Positions 24,084-32,817 of a stretch of DNA of 64,000 nt are shown piece by piece. Source of the stretch: Streptomyces sp. SAJ15 (GTDB taxonomy: Bacteria > Actinomycetota > Actinomycetes > Streptomycetales > Streptomycetaceae); the NCBI RefSeq assembly GCF_007595705.1, contig NZ_NISY01000008.1, forward strand, positions 299,598 through 363,597, read 5' to 3'. Below the pieces are notes generated by a model that saw only the letters and a program-made list of their open reading frames with translations, did no database searches and was not told the DNA's origin. Made by a program: the position numbers and the translations under genes. Position 1 is the stretch's first letter; each line of letters begins with the position of its first letter.

Positions 24084-25514
24084 TCAGTCGACGCAGCCCG
24101 GGACGGCGCCCGGCGGACGGCAGTTGTTGGGCCGGTTGTACCGCACGATGGTGTCGCTCAACGTGACGGTGCCCGCCTGTTCGTAGATGCCGCCACCGTC
24201 GTCCGCGCGGTTGTAGAGGACATGGCTCCTGTTGAGGGTCGACGTGCCCTCGTTGAAGAGGCCGCCGCCCAGCGCGGTGCCGCCGGGGGCGGCGCTGGCG
24301 GTGTTGTGGACGATGTACGTCTTGTCGGTCGTGAGCGTTCCGCCGAGCGGGACCTGGATCCCGCCGCCTTCGGCGGTGCCGCCCGGCGCATGGGCCTTGT
24401 TGTCGCGGACGGTGGTCTCGAACAGCGCCACGTCGCCCACCGGGCCGACCCGCAGGGCGCCGCCCTGTGCGGTGCCGCCCGTCGCGCTGGTGCGGTTCTC
24501 GCTGATCAGGCCGCCGACCAGGGAGAGCCTGGCGTTGCTGGCGATGGCGGCGCCCTGGGCGGTGCCGCCCGGCGCGGAGGCGGTGTTGTGCCGGAAGACG
24601 GTATCGGTCACGACCATGGTGGACGTCACCGGCACGGCGTTGGCGAGCGCGGCGCGGGCGGTGCCTCCTTGGGCGAACGCCTGGTTCCCGCTGATCTCGC
24701 TGTCGGCGACGGTCGTCGGGGCGAAGCTGGACAGCCCCGCCCCGAACGCGAAGCCCCCGGAGTTGTCGGAGACCCGGACCTTGTTGTGGATCAGCCGGCT
24801 GCGGCGGACCGTCAGCGGGCCGTCGTTGGAGACGCCGCCGGCGTCCGCCGAGTTCAGGGCCATGCCGGTGTAGCGGGCGGCGTTGTGGCTGACCACCGTG
24901 TGGTTCAGGGTTCCCGTGCCGTCGCTGTCGATGCCGCCGCCCTCGGCGAAGAGCGTGGCCGACTCGGCGACGTTACGGGTCACCAGGCTGTGGTTGACGG
25001 TCAACGCGCCGAGGCTGGAGATGCCGCCGCCGCACACCGCGAGCCCCGGGAAGGTCGGGCAGTCGATCGCCCGGCCGCCGGTGATGGTGATCTTGTTGAG
25101 TGTCAGGTCGCCGGTGAGGGCGACGGCGAGGATGCGGAAGGCGGGCGCGGAGTGGACCCGCTTGATCGTGGCGTCGTTCCCCTCGATGGTGAGCTCGCCG
25201 GTGATGACGGGCAGGCCGTTGGCGGGGTTGCCCGGATCGGGGGCCTCCAGCCGGTAGACGCAGCGGTGGGCCAGCCGGATGACGTCCGGCCCCGGGCTCT
25301 GGTTGGCCGTGGTGATCGCCGCCACGAGCGCGGCGGCCGAGCACCGCACGCCGACGTCGCCGGCGCGCGCGAACGGAGCCGGCAGGACCGCCGCCGCGAC
25401 CGTCACCAGCCCGGCGGCGACGGCGGTCCGGCGCGCGGCCGTGCGCGATCGCCCGCCACGGGGCGCGTTCCCCGCCCGGCCGGTCCGCCGGGACGTCAAG
25501 GGTGTCAAAGGCAT
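24084..25514 (-). CDS. Secreted right-handed beta-helix repeat protein
   Basis: 476 residues; ATG at 25514 preceded by AAGGAGGG. Signal peptide to about residue 50 (ending LPAPFARAGD). The rest is a parallel beta-helix: repeated strand-turn units such as LTVNHSLVTRNVAESAT, LNHTVVSHNAARY and VVTDTVFRHNTASAPGGT. Five units share the turn N-x-A/T-x-A-x-GGTA-x-G (for example HNTASAPGGTAQGAAI, DNKAHAPGGTAEGGGI). This architecture is found in polymorphic outer membrane-like and pectate-lyase-like proteins. No lyase catalytic residues are recognised, so a surface or adhesive role is inferred. It stands alone between the Rpf gene and a divergent gene. Confidence 0.85.
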   Translation of the reverse strand: MPLTPLTSRRTGRAGNAPRGGRSRTAARRTAVAAGLVTVAAAVLPAPFARAGDVGVRCSAAALVAAITTANQSPGPDVIRLAHRCVYRLEAPDPGNPANGLPVITGELTIEGNDATIKRVHSAPAFRILAVALTGDLTLNKITITGGRAIDCPTFPGLAVCGGGISSLGALTVNHSLVTRNVAESATLFAEGGGIDSDGTGTLNHTVVSHNAARYTGMALNSADAGGVSNDGPLTVRRSRLIHNKVRVSDNSGGFAFGAGLSSFAPTTVADSEISGNQAFAQGGTARAALANAVPVTSTMVVTDTVFRHNTASAPGGTAQGAAIASNARLSLVGGLISENRTSATGGTAQGGALRVGPVGDVALFETTVRDNKAHAPGGTAEGGGIQVPLGGTLTTDKTYIVHNTASAAPGGTALGGGLFNEGTSTLNRSHVLYNRADDGGGIYEQAGTVTLSDTIVRYNRPNNCRPPGAVPGCVD

Positions 25515-25913
25515 GGGGGACTCCCTCCTTCCGCGCCCGGGCCACCCGTCGGCGCGCTCGACCCCATGCCCCGGCGGCCACCCGATGCGGCCGCCGGCAT
25601 GAGGCTCTGAAGAGAGCGGACCACGATCTTCCGGTTCGGGCTCCCGGGGGTGGCCCGTACGAGCGAGCCGAGCGGTCCCCGTACGGCGTGGCGGCGTGAC
25701 ATGACGGCCCGTCGGCTCCTCGGACCGCGCCTTCCCGGCACCGCCGCGACGCGGTCCCCCGACGCCCCGTCAACCGCCTCCGGGCCACCCGCGGTGTCCC
25801 CCCGCGGTGTGGTCCGCGCGTGACCACCGCCACGGATCGAGCGTTGTGCAGTACGCGCCGGCGCCCGCACGCCCGGACGCATGCCATGAGACCCCCGAGT
25901 CCGAGGAGCCCCC
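25515..25913. other. Divergent intergenic region
   Basis: About 400 nt between the beta-helix gene and the 25914 gene. Ribosome binding sites for both flanking genes are visible at the ends (about 25521-25530 on the minus strand, 25902-25907 on the plus strand). I see no operator, hairpin or RNA gene inside. Confidence 0.45.
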
Positions 25914-26723
25914 GTGTCGCGCATGCTCGAGGTCAGCGACGACGTACGCGCCGAGATCGGCGACGATGAAGCCAACCGGCTGCTCGCCGGGGAGAACGCC
26001 CCGGGCAGCTACGACTGCACCTCCTGCCGCACCCCGGGCAACACCGAGCAGGAGCGCACCAGCACCGTGCTCTTCGTCGGTCAGGAGACCGCCGTCCTCG
26101 CGTTCGCCCACGCCACCTGCGTGCCCTCGCAGGTCGTCCCGGTCGCCGAGGAGCAGCTCCAGGGGGCCGTCCGCTCCTTCTCCGACGTCACCCCGGCGTC
26201 GGAGCCGGCCGCGCTCGCCCCGTCGGGCCCGGGCCTGGAGGCGGCGCCCCGGCAGGCGGTGCTCAACGTCACCTGTGGGCTGGTCCTGGTCCAGGGCGAG
26301 CCGCGGCCCGCCCTGGTGGTGGAGCCGACCTCGGCGATCGCCCGTCCCGGCACCGAGGGACCCGGCGACGACTTCCTGCCGCTCCTCATCGAGCAGGGCT
26401 TCCGGCCGGTCGGCGACGTCTCCCGGGCGCCCTCCCCGATCGCCGGCTGGTCGGTGCTGATGGCCATGGGCCAGCTGCACGCCGTACTGATGCCGGGCGG
26501 CTCCGGCACCGCCCCGGTGGCCTGGTGGCAGGCTCACCGGCCGATGCCGGTCACCGACGACTGGCGCGCCGCGGTCGGCAAGTCCCCGGTGGTGATGGTG
26601 TACGCGGCTCCCGTCGGCTCCATCGGCAACCAGCCGCGCGAGGACCAGCTGCGCATCGCCCTGGACCGGGCCGCCGCGAACGGCGCGCTGGTCGCCGCCG
26701 CCATGCCGCTGTCCGGCACATGA
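25914..26723 (+). CDS. Conserved Streptomyces protein of unknown function
   Basis: 269 residues from a GTG at 25914 with GAGGAG upstream. A soluble protein with CTSCRTPG near residue 35, which with later ATCVPS might form a metal site, followed by an alternating alpha/beta region (VLNVTCGLVLVQGEPRPALVV, PLLIEQGFRPVGDV). No known catalytic motif is seen. Its stop overlaps the start of the next gene (ATGA), so the two are cotranscribed and probably act together. I recall homologs in the same place upstream of der in other Streptomyces, but the function is unknown. Confidence 0.78.
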   Translation: MSRMLEVSDDVRAEIGDDEANRLLAGENAPGSYDCTSCRTPGNTEQERTSTVLFVGQETAVLAFAHATCVPSQVVPVAEEQLQGAVRSFSDVTPASEPAALAPSGPGLEAAPRQAVLNVTCGLVLVQGEPRPALVVEPTSAIARPGTEGPGDDFLPLLIEQGFRPVGDVSRAPSPIAGWSVLMAMGQLHAVLMPGGSGTAPVAWWQAHRPMPVTDDWRAAVGKSPVVMVYAAPVGSIGNQPREDQLRIALDRAAANGALVAAAMPLSGT

Positions 26724-27490
26724 CCGGCGCCGCCGCGCGGGTCATGGGCGCCTCGCACGGCGTACCGGGGATGCCGCCCATGGCCCATTCGGACGTGCGA
26801 CCGCATCCCCCCGGCGACCTGGTCGTTGGCACCTACGTGCACGCATACGACCCGGCCTCCCGCGCCTCCTACCAGCACCACATCCCCGGCATGCGGCCGT
26901 CGCAGGACCCGTCGGCCGACTACGCGCAGGCGCGGTCGGCCACCCCGATCTACGACGCGCTGTACGCGGAGTACCGGCGGCTGTTCCGCGCGCTGCCCGG
27001 CGACACCACGGGCGACGAGGACCTGGGCTTCAAGGGCTTCGCGGCCCTCGGCCAGACCGGCGGGTCGGGCTCGACCGGCGGGTCCTCGGCGCACGGCTCC
27101 CAGGCCGAGCATGGCTCCCTCGGCGGCCACGGCCCGCTCGGCGGTGGCCACGGATCCTTCGGCACCGGCCACGGATCCTTCACCACCGGCCATGGATCCT
27201 TCGCCACCGGCCACGGCTCGCTCGGCGGTGGGCACGGGTCCTTCGGCACCGGCCACGACTCCCCCGCGCCGCACGTCGCGCACGGCACGCCCGGACCCCA
27301 CGCCGCCCAGGCCCACACCCCCCACACCCCCCATGCCCACTCCGGTCACGGGATGAGCGGCTGGCACCGGACGCAGGACCCCGGGGGCCATCCGCCGGGC
27401 GCCGATCCCACCGGCGGGCGGCCCTACCGCGGCTTCTTCCCCGCGGCGCTGCCACCCGCTCCGCGCGACGGCAGGGGCCGCGGGTACTGA
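26720..27490 (+). CDS. Unknown protein with Gly-His-Gly-Ser-Phe heptapeptide repeats
   Basis: 256 residues; ATG at 26720 overlaps the previous stop by 4 nt. The N-terminal 110 residues look folded (HPPGDLVVGTYVHAYDP, YDALYAEYRRLFRALPGD). Residues 136-177 are six 7-residue repeats GHGSFGT/GHGPLGG encoded by 21-nt DNA repeats at 27125-27250. A Gly/Pro/His-rich tail follows, ending GFFPAALPPAPRDGRGRGY. The His content suggests metal or surface binding, but this is speculation. The stop codon lies inside a terminator hairpin. Confidence 0.75.
   Translation: MTGAAARVMGASHGVPGMPPMAHSDVRPHPPGDLVVGTYVHAYDPASRASYQHHIPGMRPSQDPSADYAQARSATPIYDALYAEYRRLFRALPGDTTGDEDLGFKGFAALGQTGGSGSTGGSSAHGSQAEHGSLGGHGPLGGGHGSFGTGHGSFTTGHGSFATGHGSLGGGHGSFGTGHDSPAPHVAHGTPGPHAAQAHTPHTPHAHSGHGMSGWHRTQDPGGHPPGADPTGGRPYRGFFPAALPPAPRDGRGRGY
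27125..27250 (+). repeat. Six tandem 21-nt repeats inside a coding region
   Basis: Units begin at 27125, 27146, 27167, 27188, 27209 and 27230, each encoding GHG[PS][LF]xx; a degenerate seventh begins at 27251. Three central units share CACGGATCCTTC or a one-base variant, consistent with recent slippage or unequal crossover. Confidence 0.85.
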
Positions 27491-27508
27491 CCCGCGGCCC
27501 CTGCCGTC
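27467..27508. terminator. Bidirectional hairpin between convergent genes (spans a stop codon)
   Basis: A perfect 19-bp stem (27467-27485 with 27490-27508, GACGGCAGGGGCCGCGGGT and its complement) with an ACTG loop. It includes the last codons and stop of the rightward gene and lies 27 nt past the der stop. Confidence 0.85.
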
Positions 27509-27535
27509 ATGGGAGTGCCCGTCGCCGGGCCTCCG

Positions 27536-28996
27536 TCACTTCTTCTTGCCGCGCTTCTCGCGCACCCGCACCGAGATGTGGATCGGGGTGCCCTCGAAGC
27601 CGAACTCCTCGCGCAGCCGGCGCTCGATGAAGCGCCGGTAGCCCGCCTCCAGGAAGCCCGAGGCGAAGAGGACGAACCGCGGCGGCTTGCTGCCGGCCTG
27701 GGTGCCGAAGAGGATGCGGGGCTGCTTGCCACCCCGGATGGGGTGCGGGTGGGCCGAGACGAGCTCGCCGAGGAAGGCGTTCAGCCGCCCGGTGGGGATG
27801 CGGGTCTCCCAGCCGGCCAGCGCCGTCTCGATCGCCGGGACCAGCTTCTCCATGTGCCGCCCGGTCTGGGCCGAGACGTTCACCCGCGGCGCCCACGAGA
27901 CCTGCTGCATCTCGGTCTCGATCTCGCGCTCCAGGTAGTACCGGCGCTCCTCGTCGAGGGTGTCCCACTTGTTGTACGCGATGACCAGCGCGCGGCCGGC
28001 CTCGACGGCCATGGTGAGGATCCGCTGGTCCTGCACGCTGATGGACTCGCTGGTGTCGATCAGGACGACCGCGACCTCCGCCTTCTCGACGGCGGCGGCG
28101 GTGCGCAGCGACGCGTAGTAGTCCGCGCCCTCCTGGAGGTGGACCCGCTTGCGGATGCCGGCGGTGTCCACGAACTTCCAGGTCTTGCCGCCCAGCTCGA
28201 TCAGCTCGTCGACCGGGTCGCGGGTGGTGCCGGCCAGCTCGTTGACGACCACGCGCTCCTCGCCCGCCACCTTGTTGAGCAGCGAGGACTTGCCGACGTT
28301 GGGCCGGCCGATGAGGGCGACGCGGCGCGGGCCGCCGACGCCGCCGCCGAAGGTCTGCGCGGGGGCCTCGGGCAGCGCCTTCAGCACCTCGTCGAGGAGG
28401 TCGCCGGTGCCCCGGCCGTGCAGCGCGGAGACCGGGTGCGGCTCGCCGAGGCCCAGCGACCACAGCATCGACGCGTCCGCCTCGCCGGACGGGCCGTCGA
28501 CCTTGTTGGCGCAGAGCACCACCGGCTTGCCGGCCCGGCGCAGCAGCTTCACCACGGCCTCGTCGGTGTCGGTGGCGCCGACGGTGGCGTCCACCACGAA
28601 GACCACCGCGTCGGCGGCCTCGATCGCGAACTCGGCCTGGGCGGCCACCGAGGCGTCGATGCCCAGCACGTCCTGCTCCCAGCCGCCGGTGTCGACGACC
28701 TTGAAGCGGCGGCCGGCCCACTCGGCCTCGTAGGTGACGCGGTCGCGGGTGACGCCCGGGCGGTCCTCGACGACCGCCTCGCGGCGGCCGATGATCCGGT
28801 TCACCAGGGTCGACTTGCCGACGTTGGGGCGGCCGACGACGGCGAGCACCGGAAGCGGGCCGTGGCCGGCCTCCTCCAGGGCGCCCTCGATCTCCTCCGC
28901 GTCGAAGCCCTCCTGCGTGGCGAGCTCCATGAACTGCGCGTACTCGGCGTCGCCAAGCTCACCGTGCTCGTCGCCGGTGTGGATGTGGTCGTTCAT
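27536..28996 (-). CDS. der: Ribosome-assembly GTPase Der (EngA)
   Basis: 486 residues with tandem GTPase domains. After an acidic N-terminal extension (about 1-50), domain 1 has GRPNVGKSTLVNR, a DTGG switch II and NKVD; domain 2 has GRPNVGKSSLLNK, DTAG and NKWD; a KH-like domain ends in KRGKKK. Der binds the 50S subunit and is needed for its maturation. ATG at 28996 (MNDHIHTGD) is chosen; an ATG at 29020 is nearly as good. It is the last gene after cmk and the plsC-like gene (67-nt gap), the usual actinobacterial order. Confidence 0.96.
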   Translation of the reverse strand: MNDHIHTGDEHGELGDAEYAQFMELATQEGFDAEEIEGALEEAGHGPLPVLAVVGRPNVGKSTLVNRIIGRREAVVEDRPGVTRDRVTYEAEWAGRRFKVVDTGGWEQDVLGIDASVAAQAEFAIEAADAVVFVVDATVGATDTDEAVVKLLRRAGKPVVLCANKVDGPSGEADASMLWSLGLGEPHPVSALHGRGTGDLLDEVLKALPEAPAQTFGGGVGGPRRVALIGRPNVGKSSLLNKVAGEERVVVNELAGTTRDPVDELIELGGKTWKFVDTAGIRKRVHLQEGADYYASLRTAAAVEKAEVAVVLIDTSESISVQDQRILTMAVEAGRALVIAYNKWDTLDEERRYYLEREIETEMQQVSWAPRVNVSAQTGRHMEKLVPAIETALAGWETRIPTGRLNAFLGELVSAHPHPIRGGKQPRILFGTQAGSKPPRFVLFASGFLEAGYRRFIERRLREEFGFEGTPIHISVRVREKRGKKK

Positions 28997-29063
28997 GAAG
29001 CCTGTTTCCTCGTCGTTCATCGTCCGTGCTGCTCCGGTGCCGGAGCGACAGGTCAAGTCTTGC

Positions 29064-29723
29064 CTAGCGTCCGGTGGAACGCCTGGCGTTTTCCAGGTGG
29101 GCGGTCAGCCGCCGCTGGATGCGCTCGGTGGCCTCGTCCAGCGCCTTGCGGGTGCGCCGACCGCTGCCGTCGCCCGCCGCGAAGGCCTCGCCGAAGACCA
29201 CGTCGACCCGGCCGCGCAGCGGCGGCAGCGCCGACACGACCCGGCCCCGCGCCTCGGCGCTGCCGAGCACCGCCACCGGGACCACCGGCGCGCCGGAGCG
29301 GACCGCGAAGTAGGCGAGCCCGGAGCGCAGCGAGGCGAAGTCGCCCTCGCCGCGGCTGCCCTCGGGGAAGATCCCCAGCACCCCGCCGCGCTCCAGCACG
29401 CCCAGGGCGTTGGTGATCGCGGCGCGGTCGGTGCTCGCGCGGTCCACCTTCAGCTGTCCGATGCCCCGCAGGAACGGGTCCAGCGGGCCGACGAACGCCT
29501 CCTTCTTGATCAGGAAGTGCACCGGCCGCGGCGCCGTCCCCATCAGCATCGGGCCGTCGATGTTGTGCGTGTGGTTCACCGCGAGGATCACCGGGCCGGC
29601 CGCCGGCACCCGCCAGGCACCCAGCACCCGCGGCCGCCACAGCCCGTACATCAGGCCGATGCCGATACGGCGGCCGAGCGCGGCCCCGCTCGCGGAGGGG
29701 ACCGCCACCGCGGTCCGGCTCAC
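29064..29723 (-). CDS. PlsC-like lysophospholipid acyltransferase
   Basis: 219 residues from a GTG that overlaps the cmk stop by 4 nt. Acyltransferase motif I is NHTHNIDG (H-x4-D), followed by KKEAFVGPL, a motif II-like GQLKVDR, and motif III FPEGSRGEG. These enzymes acylate 1-acylglycerol-3-phosphate at the membrane to form phosphatidate. A weakly hydrophobic N-terminus may anchor it. The exact acyl acceptor is inferred. Cotranscribed with cmk and der. Confidence 0.88.
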   Translation of the reverse strand: MSRTAVAVPSASGAALGRRIGIGLMYGLWRPRVLGAWRVPAAGPVILAVNHTHNIDGPMLMGTAPRPVHFLIKKEAFVGPLDPFLRGIGQLKVDRASTDRAAITNALGVLERGGVLGIFPEGSRGEGDFASLRSGLAYFAVRSGAPVVPVAVLGSAEARGRVVSALPPLRGRVDVVFGEAFAAGDGSGRRTRKALDEATERIQRRLTAHLENARRSTGR

Positions 29724-30427
29724 GCCTTGGCCTGCTGCTTCTCTTCGACGAGGGTGACCACGCACTCGATGACCTGGTCCAGGGTCAGGTCGGTGGTGTC
29801 CACCTCGACCGCGTCGTCCGCCTTCGCCAGCGGGGAGGTCTTGCGACCGGAGTCGGCGGCGTCGCGCTTGGCCAGCGCGGCCTGGGTGGCGGCGAGGTCG
29901 GCCGCCTCCTTGCCCTTGAGCTCGCCGCTGCGGCGGGCGGCGCGCGCCTCCGCCGAGGCGGTGAGGAAGATCTTGAGGTCGGCGTCCGGGAGGACGGTGG
30001 TGCCGATGTCCCGGCCCTCGACCACGATGCCGCGCTCCGCGCCCGCCGCGATGGCGCGCTGCAGCTCGGTGATCCGGGTGCGCACCTCGGCCACCGCGCT
30101 GACCGCGCTGACGTGCGAGGTCACATGCCGGGTGCGGATCGGTCCGGAGACGTCCACGCCGTCGACGGTGATCGTCGGGCCCGACGGGTCGGTGCCGGAG
30201 ACGATCTGCGGCTTGTCGGCGGCGTCGGCCAGCGCGATCGGGTCGTCCACGTCGATGCCGTTCTCCAGCATCCACCAGGTGATCGCCCGGTACTGGGCGC
30301 CGGTGTCCAGGTAGCCGAAGCCGAGCTTGGCCGCGACCGCCTTGGAGGTGCTGGACTTGCCCGTGCCTGCGGGGCCGTCGATCGCGACGATCACTGCTGC
30401 CGGAGCGGTCCGGGCGGCGGTTTCCAC
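29720..30427 (-). CDS. cmk: Cytidylate kinase
   Basis: 235 residues. Phosphorylates CMP and dCMP using ATP in the cytoplasm. P-loop IDGPAGTGKSSTSKAVA near residue 15, GYLDTGAQYRAIT (CMP binding), VVEGRDIGTTVLPDADLKIF, and the LID segment KRDAADSGRKTSPLAKADD. GTG at 30427 is chosen because the protein then begins close to the P-loop and AAAGGTG lies upstream; starts at 30439 or 30448 (ATG) are possible. It lies about 120 nt downstream of tyrA and overlaps the plsC-like gene. Confidence 0.95.
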   Translation of the reverse strand: METAARTAPAAVIVAIDGPAGTGKSSTSKAVAAKLGFGYLDTGAQYRAITWWMLENGIDVDDPIALADAADKPQIVSGTDPSGPTITVDGVDVSGPIRTRHVTSHVSAVSAVAEVRTRITELQRAIAAGAERGIVVEGRDIGTTVLPDADLKIFLTASAEARAARRSGELKGKEAADLAATQAALAKRDAADSGRKTSPLAKADDAVEVDTTDLTLDQVIECVVTLVEEKQQAKA

Positions 30428-30551
30428 GGTGACAGACACCTTTCTCATGCACGGGGGCGGAGGGCGGGGCCCGCTACCGAACCCCATGACCTCATCTGTG
30501 AACCTCGGACAAGGTTACTGGTTCACACGGCAGGCTCGGACAGCCACGGGG

Positions 30552-31637
30552 TCACTGCCTGATCGACCAGCCCCGTTCCCGCAGCGTCGCGGTCAGGCCC
30601 GGGGCGGCCTGGGGCTCCACGGTGAGCTGGATCAGACCCGCCTGCTGGCCGGTGGCGTGCTCGATCCGCACATCCTCGATGTTGACCCCGGCCCGGCCGG
30701 CGTCGGCGAAGATGCGGGCCAGCTCACCGGGCTGGTCGCCGATGTGGACGGTCACGGTCTCGTACGCCGCCGGGGCCGCGCCGTGCTTGCCCGGCACCCG
30801 CTCCCGGCCGGCGTTGCCGCGCCGCAGCACATCCTCGATGCCGGCCGCGCCACCGTCCCGCTCGTCCTCCTCGGCGGACTGGAGCGCGCGCAGCGCCCGT
30901 ACCGTCCCCTCCAGGTCGGCGGCGACGGCGGCGAGCACATCGGCCACCGGGCCGGGGTTGGCGGACAGGATGTCGAGCCACATGGCGGGGTTGGAGGCGG
31001 CGATCCGGGTGACGTCGCGGATGCCCTGCCCGCACAGCCGCACCGCCGTCTCGTCGGCCTCCTCCAGCCGGGCCGCGACCATGCTGGAGATCAGCTGCGG
31101 GGTGTGCGAGACCAGCGCCACCGCGCGGTCGTGGGCCTCCGCGTCCATCACCACCGGCACCGCCCGGCACAGCGCCACCAGCTCCAGGGCGAGGTTGAGC
31201 ACTTCGGTGTCGGTGTCGCGGGTGGGAGTCAGCACCCACGGCCGGCCCTCGAAGAGCTCGGCGGTGCCGGCCAGCGGGCCGGAGCGCTCCCGGCCGGCCA
31301 TGGGGTGGGTGCCGATGTAGCGGCTCAGGTCCAGGCCGAGGGCCTCCAGCTCGCGGCGCGGCCCGGCCTTGACGCTGGCGACGTCCAGATAGCCGCGCGC
31401 GACGTCGCGGCGCATCGCGTCGGCGAGGGTGTGGGCCGTGTGGGCCGGCGGTACGGCGACGACCGCGAGGTCGACCGGGCCGGCCGGCTGCTCGTCCGTG
31501 CCGGCGCCGAGCGCGGCCGCGGTGCGGGCCTGGGCCGGGTCGTGGTCGGCGAGGTGGACCTGGACGCCCCGGCTCTGGAGGGCCAGCGCGGCCGAGGTGC
31601 CGATCAGTCCGGTGCCGATGACGAGGGCGGTTCTCAC
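30552..31637 (-). CDS. tyrA: Prephenate dehydrogenase with C-terminal ACT domain
   Basis: 361 residues. NAD(P)-binding Rossmann motif GTGLIGTSAAL at the start, then VASVKAGPRRELEAL and GTHPMAGRERSGP with the catalytic His, and SHTPQLISS. Residues about 290-361 form an ACT domain (VTVHIGDQPGELARIFADAG) likely to bind tyrosine for feedback control. It makes 4-hydroxyphenylpyruvate for tyrosine. The GTG start overlaps the aroH stop by 4 nt, so chorismate mutase and prephenate dehydrogenase are coupled: consecutive steps of the pathway. Confidence 0.95.
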   Translation of the reverse strand: MRTALVIGTGLIGTSAALALQSRGVQVHLADHDPAQARTAAALGAGTDEQPAGPVDLAVVAVPPAHTAHTLADAMRRDVARGYLDVASVKAGPRRELEALGLDLSRYIGTHPMAGRERSGPLAGTAELFEGRPWVLTPTRDTDTEVLNLALELVALCRAVPVVMDAEAHDRAVALVSHTPQLISSMVAARLEEADETAVRLCGQGIRDVTRIAASNPAMWLDILSANPGPVADVLAAVAADLEGTVRALRALQSAEEDERDGGAAGIEDVLRRGNAGRERVPGKHGAAPAAYETVTVHIGDQPGELARIFADAGRAGVNIEDVRIEHATGQQAGLIQLTVEPQAAPGLTATLRERGWSIRQ

Positions 31638-31996
31638 TGGGCGATGTCCTTGCGGAGGGCGGCCGCGGCACCGAGGTAGACGTGCGCGACGGCGGACTTG
31701 GCGAGCTCGGTCTCGACGTGGGCGAGGACGCGGACCACGCGCGGCATGGCGCCGGCGACGTCCAGCTCCTGGGCGCAGATCAGCGGCACGTCGGTGATGC
31801 CGAGCCGGCGGGCGGCGACGGCGGGGAAGTCGCAGTGCAGGTCGGGGGTGGCGGTGAACCAGACACTGATCAGGTCGTCGGGCTCCAGGCTGTTGCGCTC
31901 CAGGACGGCGGTGAGCAGCTCGGCGACCCGCTCATGCATGTGCCCGGCTTCGTCCCGGTCCAGCTGGACCGCCCCACGGACCGCTCGTACCGCCAC
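31634..31996 (-). CDS. aroH: AroH-class chorismate mutase
   Basis: 120 residues; GTG at 31996 with GGAGGGG 9 nt upstream, length equal to the Bacillus AroH class (about 127). VRAVRGAVQ carries the active-site Arg near the start; VPLICAQELDVAGAMPRVVR has the Cys, Glu and Arg that contact chorismate. Trimeric pseudo-alpha/beta barrel converting chorismate to prephenate. First gene of the aroH-tyrA operon. A longer frame would add 41 residues without a binding site. Confidence 0.94.
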   Translation of the reverse strand: MAVRAVRGAVQLDRDEAGHMHERVAELLTAVLERNSLEPDDLISVWFTATPDLHCDFPAVAARRLGITDVPLICAQELDVAGAMPRVVRVLAHVETELAKSAVAHVYLGAAAALRKDIAQ

Positions 31997-32117
31997 GTCC
32001 TCGCACCCCTCCGCACTCTGTCGCGTTTCCCTGATCAGCCTAACGACCAGGTGGGCCCGGCCGTCGCGCGACCGGCCAGCGAGACGGGCAGGCGCCTTCT
32101 CGGGTACAACCATGTGC

Positions 32118-32480
32118 ATGATCTACCACCTGGTGCGCCTCGACGACTGGCTGGTCGCGCCCGACCGCCCCTACGCCCCGGCCTCGCTCGCCGAGGACGG
32201 CTTCGTGCACTGTTCGCCCGACGAGAGCACCACCCTGGCCGTCGCCACCGCGTTCTTCCGCGAGGTGCCGGGCCCGCTGATGGCCCTGATGATCGACGAG
32301 CACCGGCTGGACGTCCTGGTCCGCTGGGAGGCCGCCGACCCCGAGCCGCCGCCGGGGGTGGGGCCCGAGGTCCTCTTCCCGCACGTCTTCGGCCACATCA
32401 ACCGCACCGCGGTGGTGGGAATGCTGGAGGTCGAACGCGACGCGCAGGGCCGCGCGACCGGCCTCGCGGTCTGGTCCTAG
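32118..32480 (+). CDS. DUF952-family protein
   Basis: 120 residues beginning MIYHLVRLDDWL. The DUF952 core is recognised by DGFVHCSPDESTTLAVA near residue 27 and the C-terminal FPHVFGHINRTAVVGM. Distant resemblance to glutathione S-transferase-associated or ADP-ribosylation-related folds has been suggested for the family; I cannot confirm a reaction. ATG at 32118 is preferred to 32112 because TACAAC (32105-32110) would serve as a -10 for a leaderless message. Divergent from aroH. Confidence 0.85.
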   Translation: MIYHLVRLDDWLVAPDRPYAPASLAEDGFVHCSPDESTTLAVATAFFREVPGPLMALMIDEHRLDVLVRWEAADPEPPPGVGPEVLFPHVFGHINRTAVVGMLEVERDAQGRATGLAVWS

Positions 32481-32817
32481 CTTTTTGAGGCTCGGTTCGC
32501 CTCCGGGCGCCTTAAGCGACTGCCGACGGTCGACCGTGCTCGCCTGCTCGTTCCTCACAGGCTCCGCGCGCTCTCCCTTACGGCAGCCGCGCGCCCTTCG
32601 GCTCACTCGCCGGTGCGTGCGGGGTGGGAGTGCGTTCGCGGCCGTGAGGGGGCGGCGCTGTTCCTTTCGGCAGCCGCGCGCCGTGCGCGGGTGGGGCCGA
32701 CCGACCCGCCGCGACGGCGCGCGACCACGATGGTGCTGACCGGCGGAGTCATCCGCCCACCGCGACCACCATGGGCCACGGCAGGGAGCACGACACCCGT
32801 ACGGTCGCCCGCAGTCC
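32481..32817. other. Intergenic region with a repeated 20-mer
   Basis: 337 nt between the DUF952 gene (rightward) and rluB (leftward), a convergent gap. A roughly 20-nt sequence around CGGCAGCCGCGCGCC occurs twice (32576-32595 and 32663-32682) with one mismatch. No hairpin as clean as the other convergent terminators and no supported gene is seen. Confidence 0.5.

Noticed and set aside
27509..29416. Long plus-strand frames opposite der and the plsC-like gene
   Set aside because: Mirror frames of high-G+C coding DNA; products are His/Val/Leu-rich without motifs, while the minus strand encodes canonical GTPase motifs.
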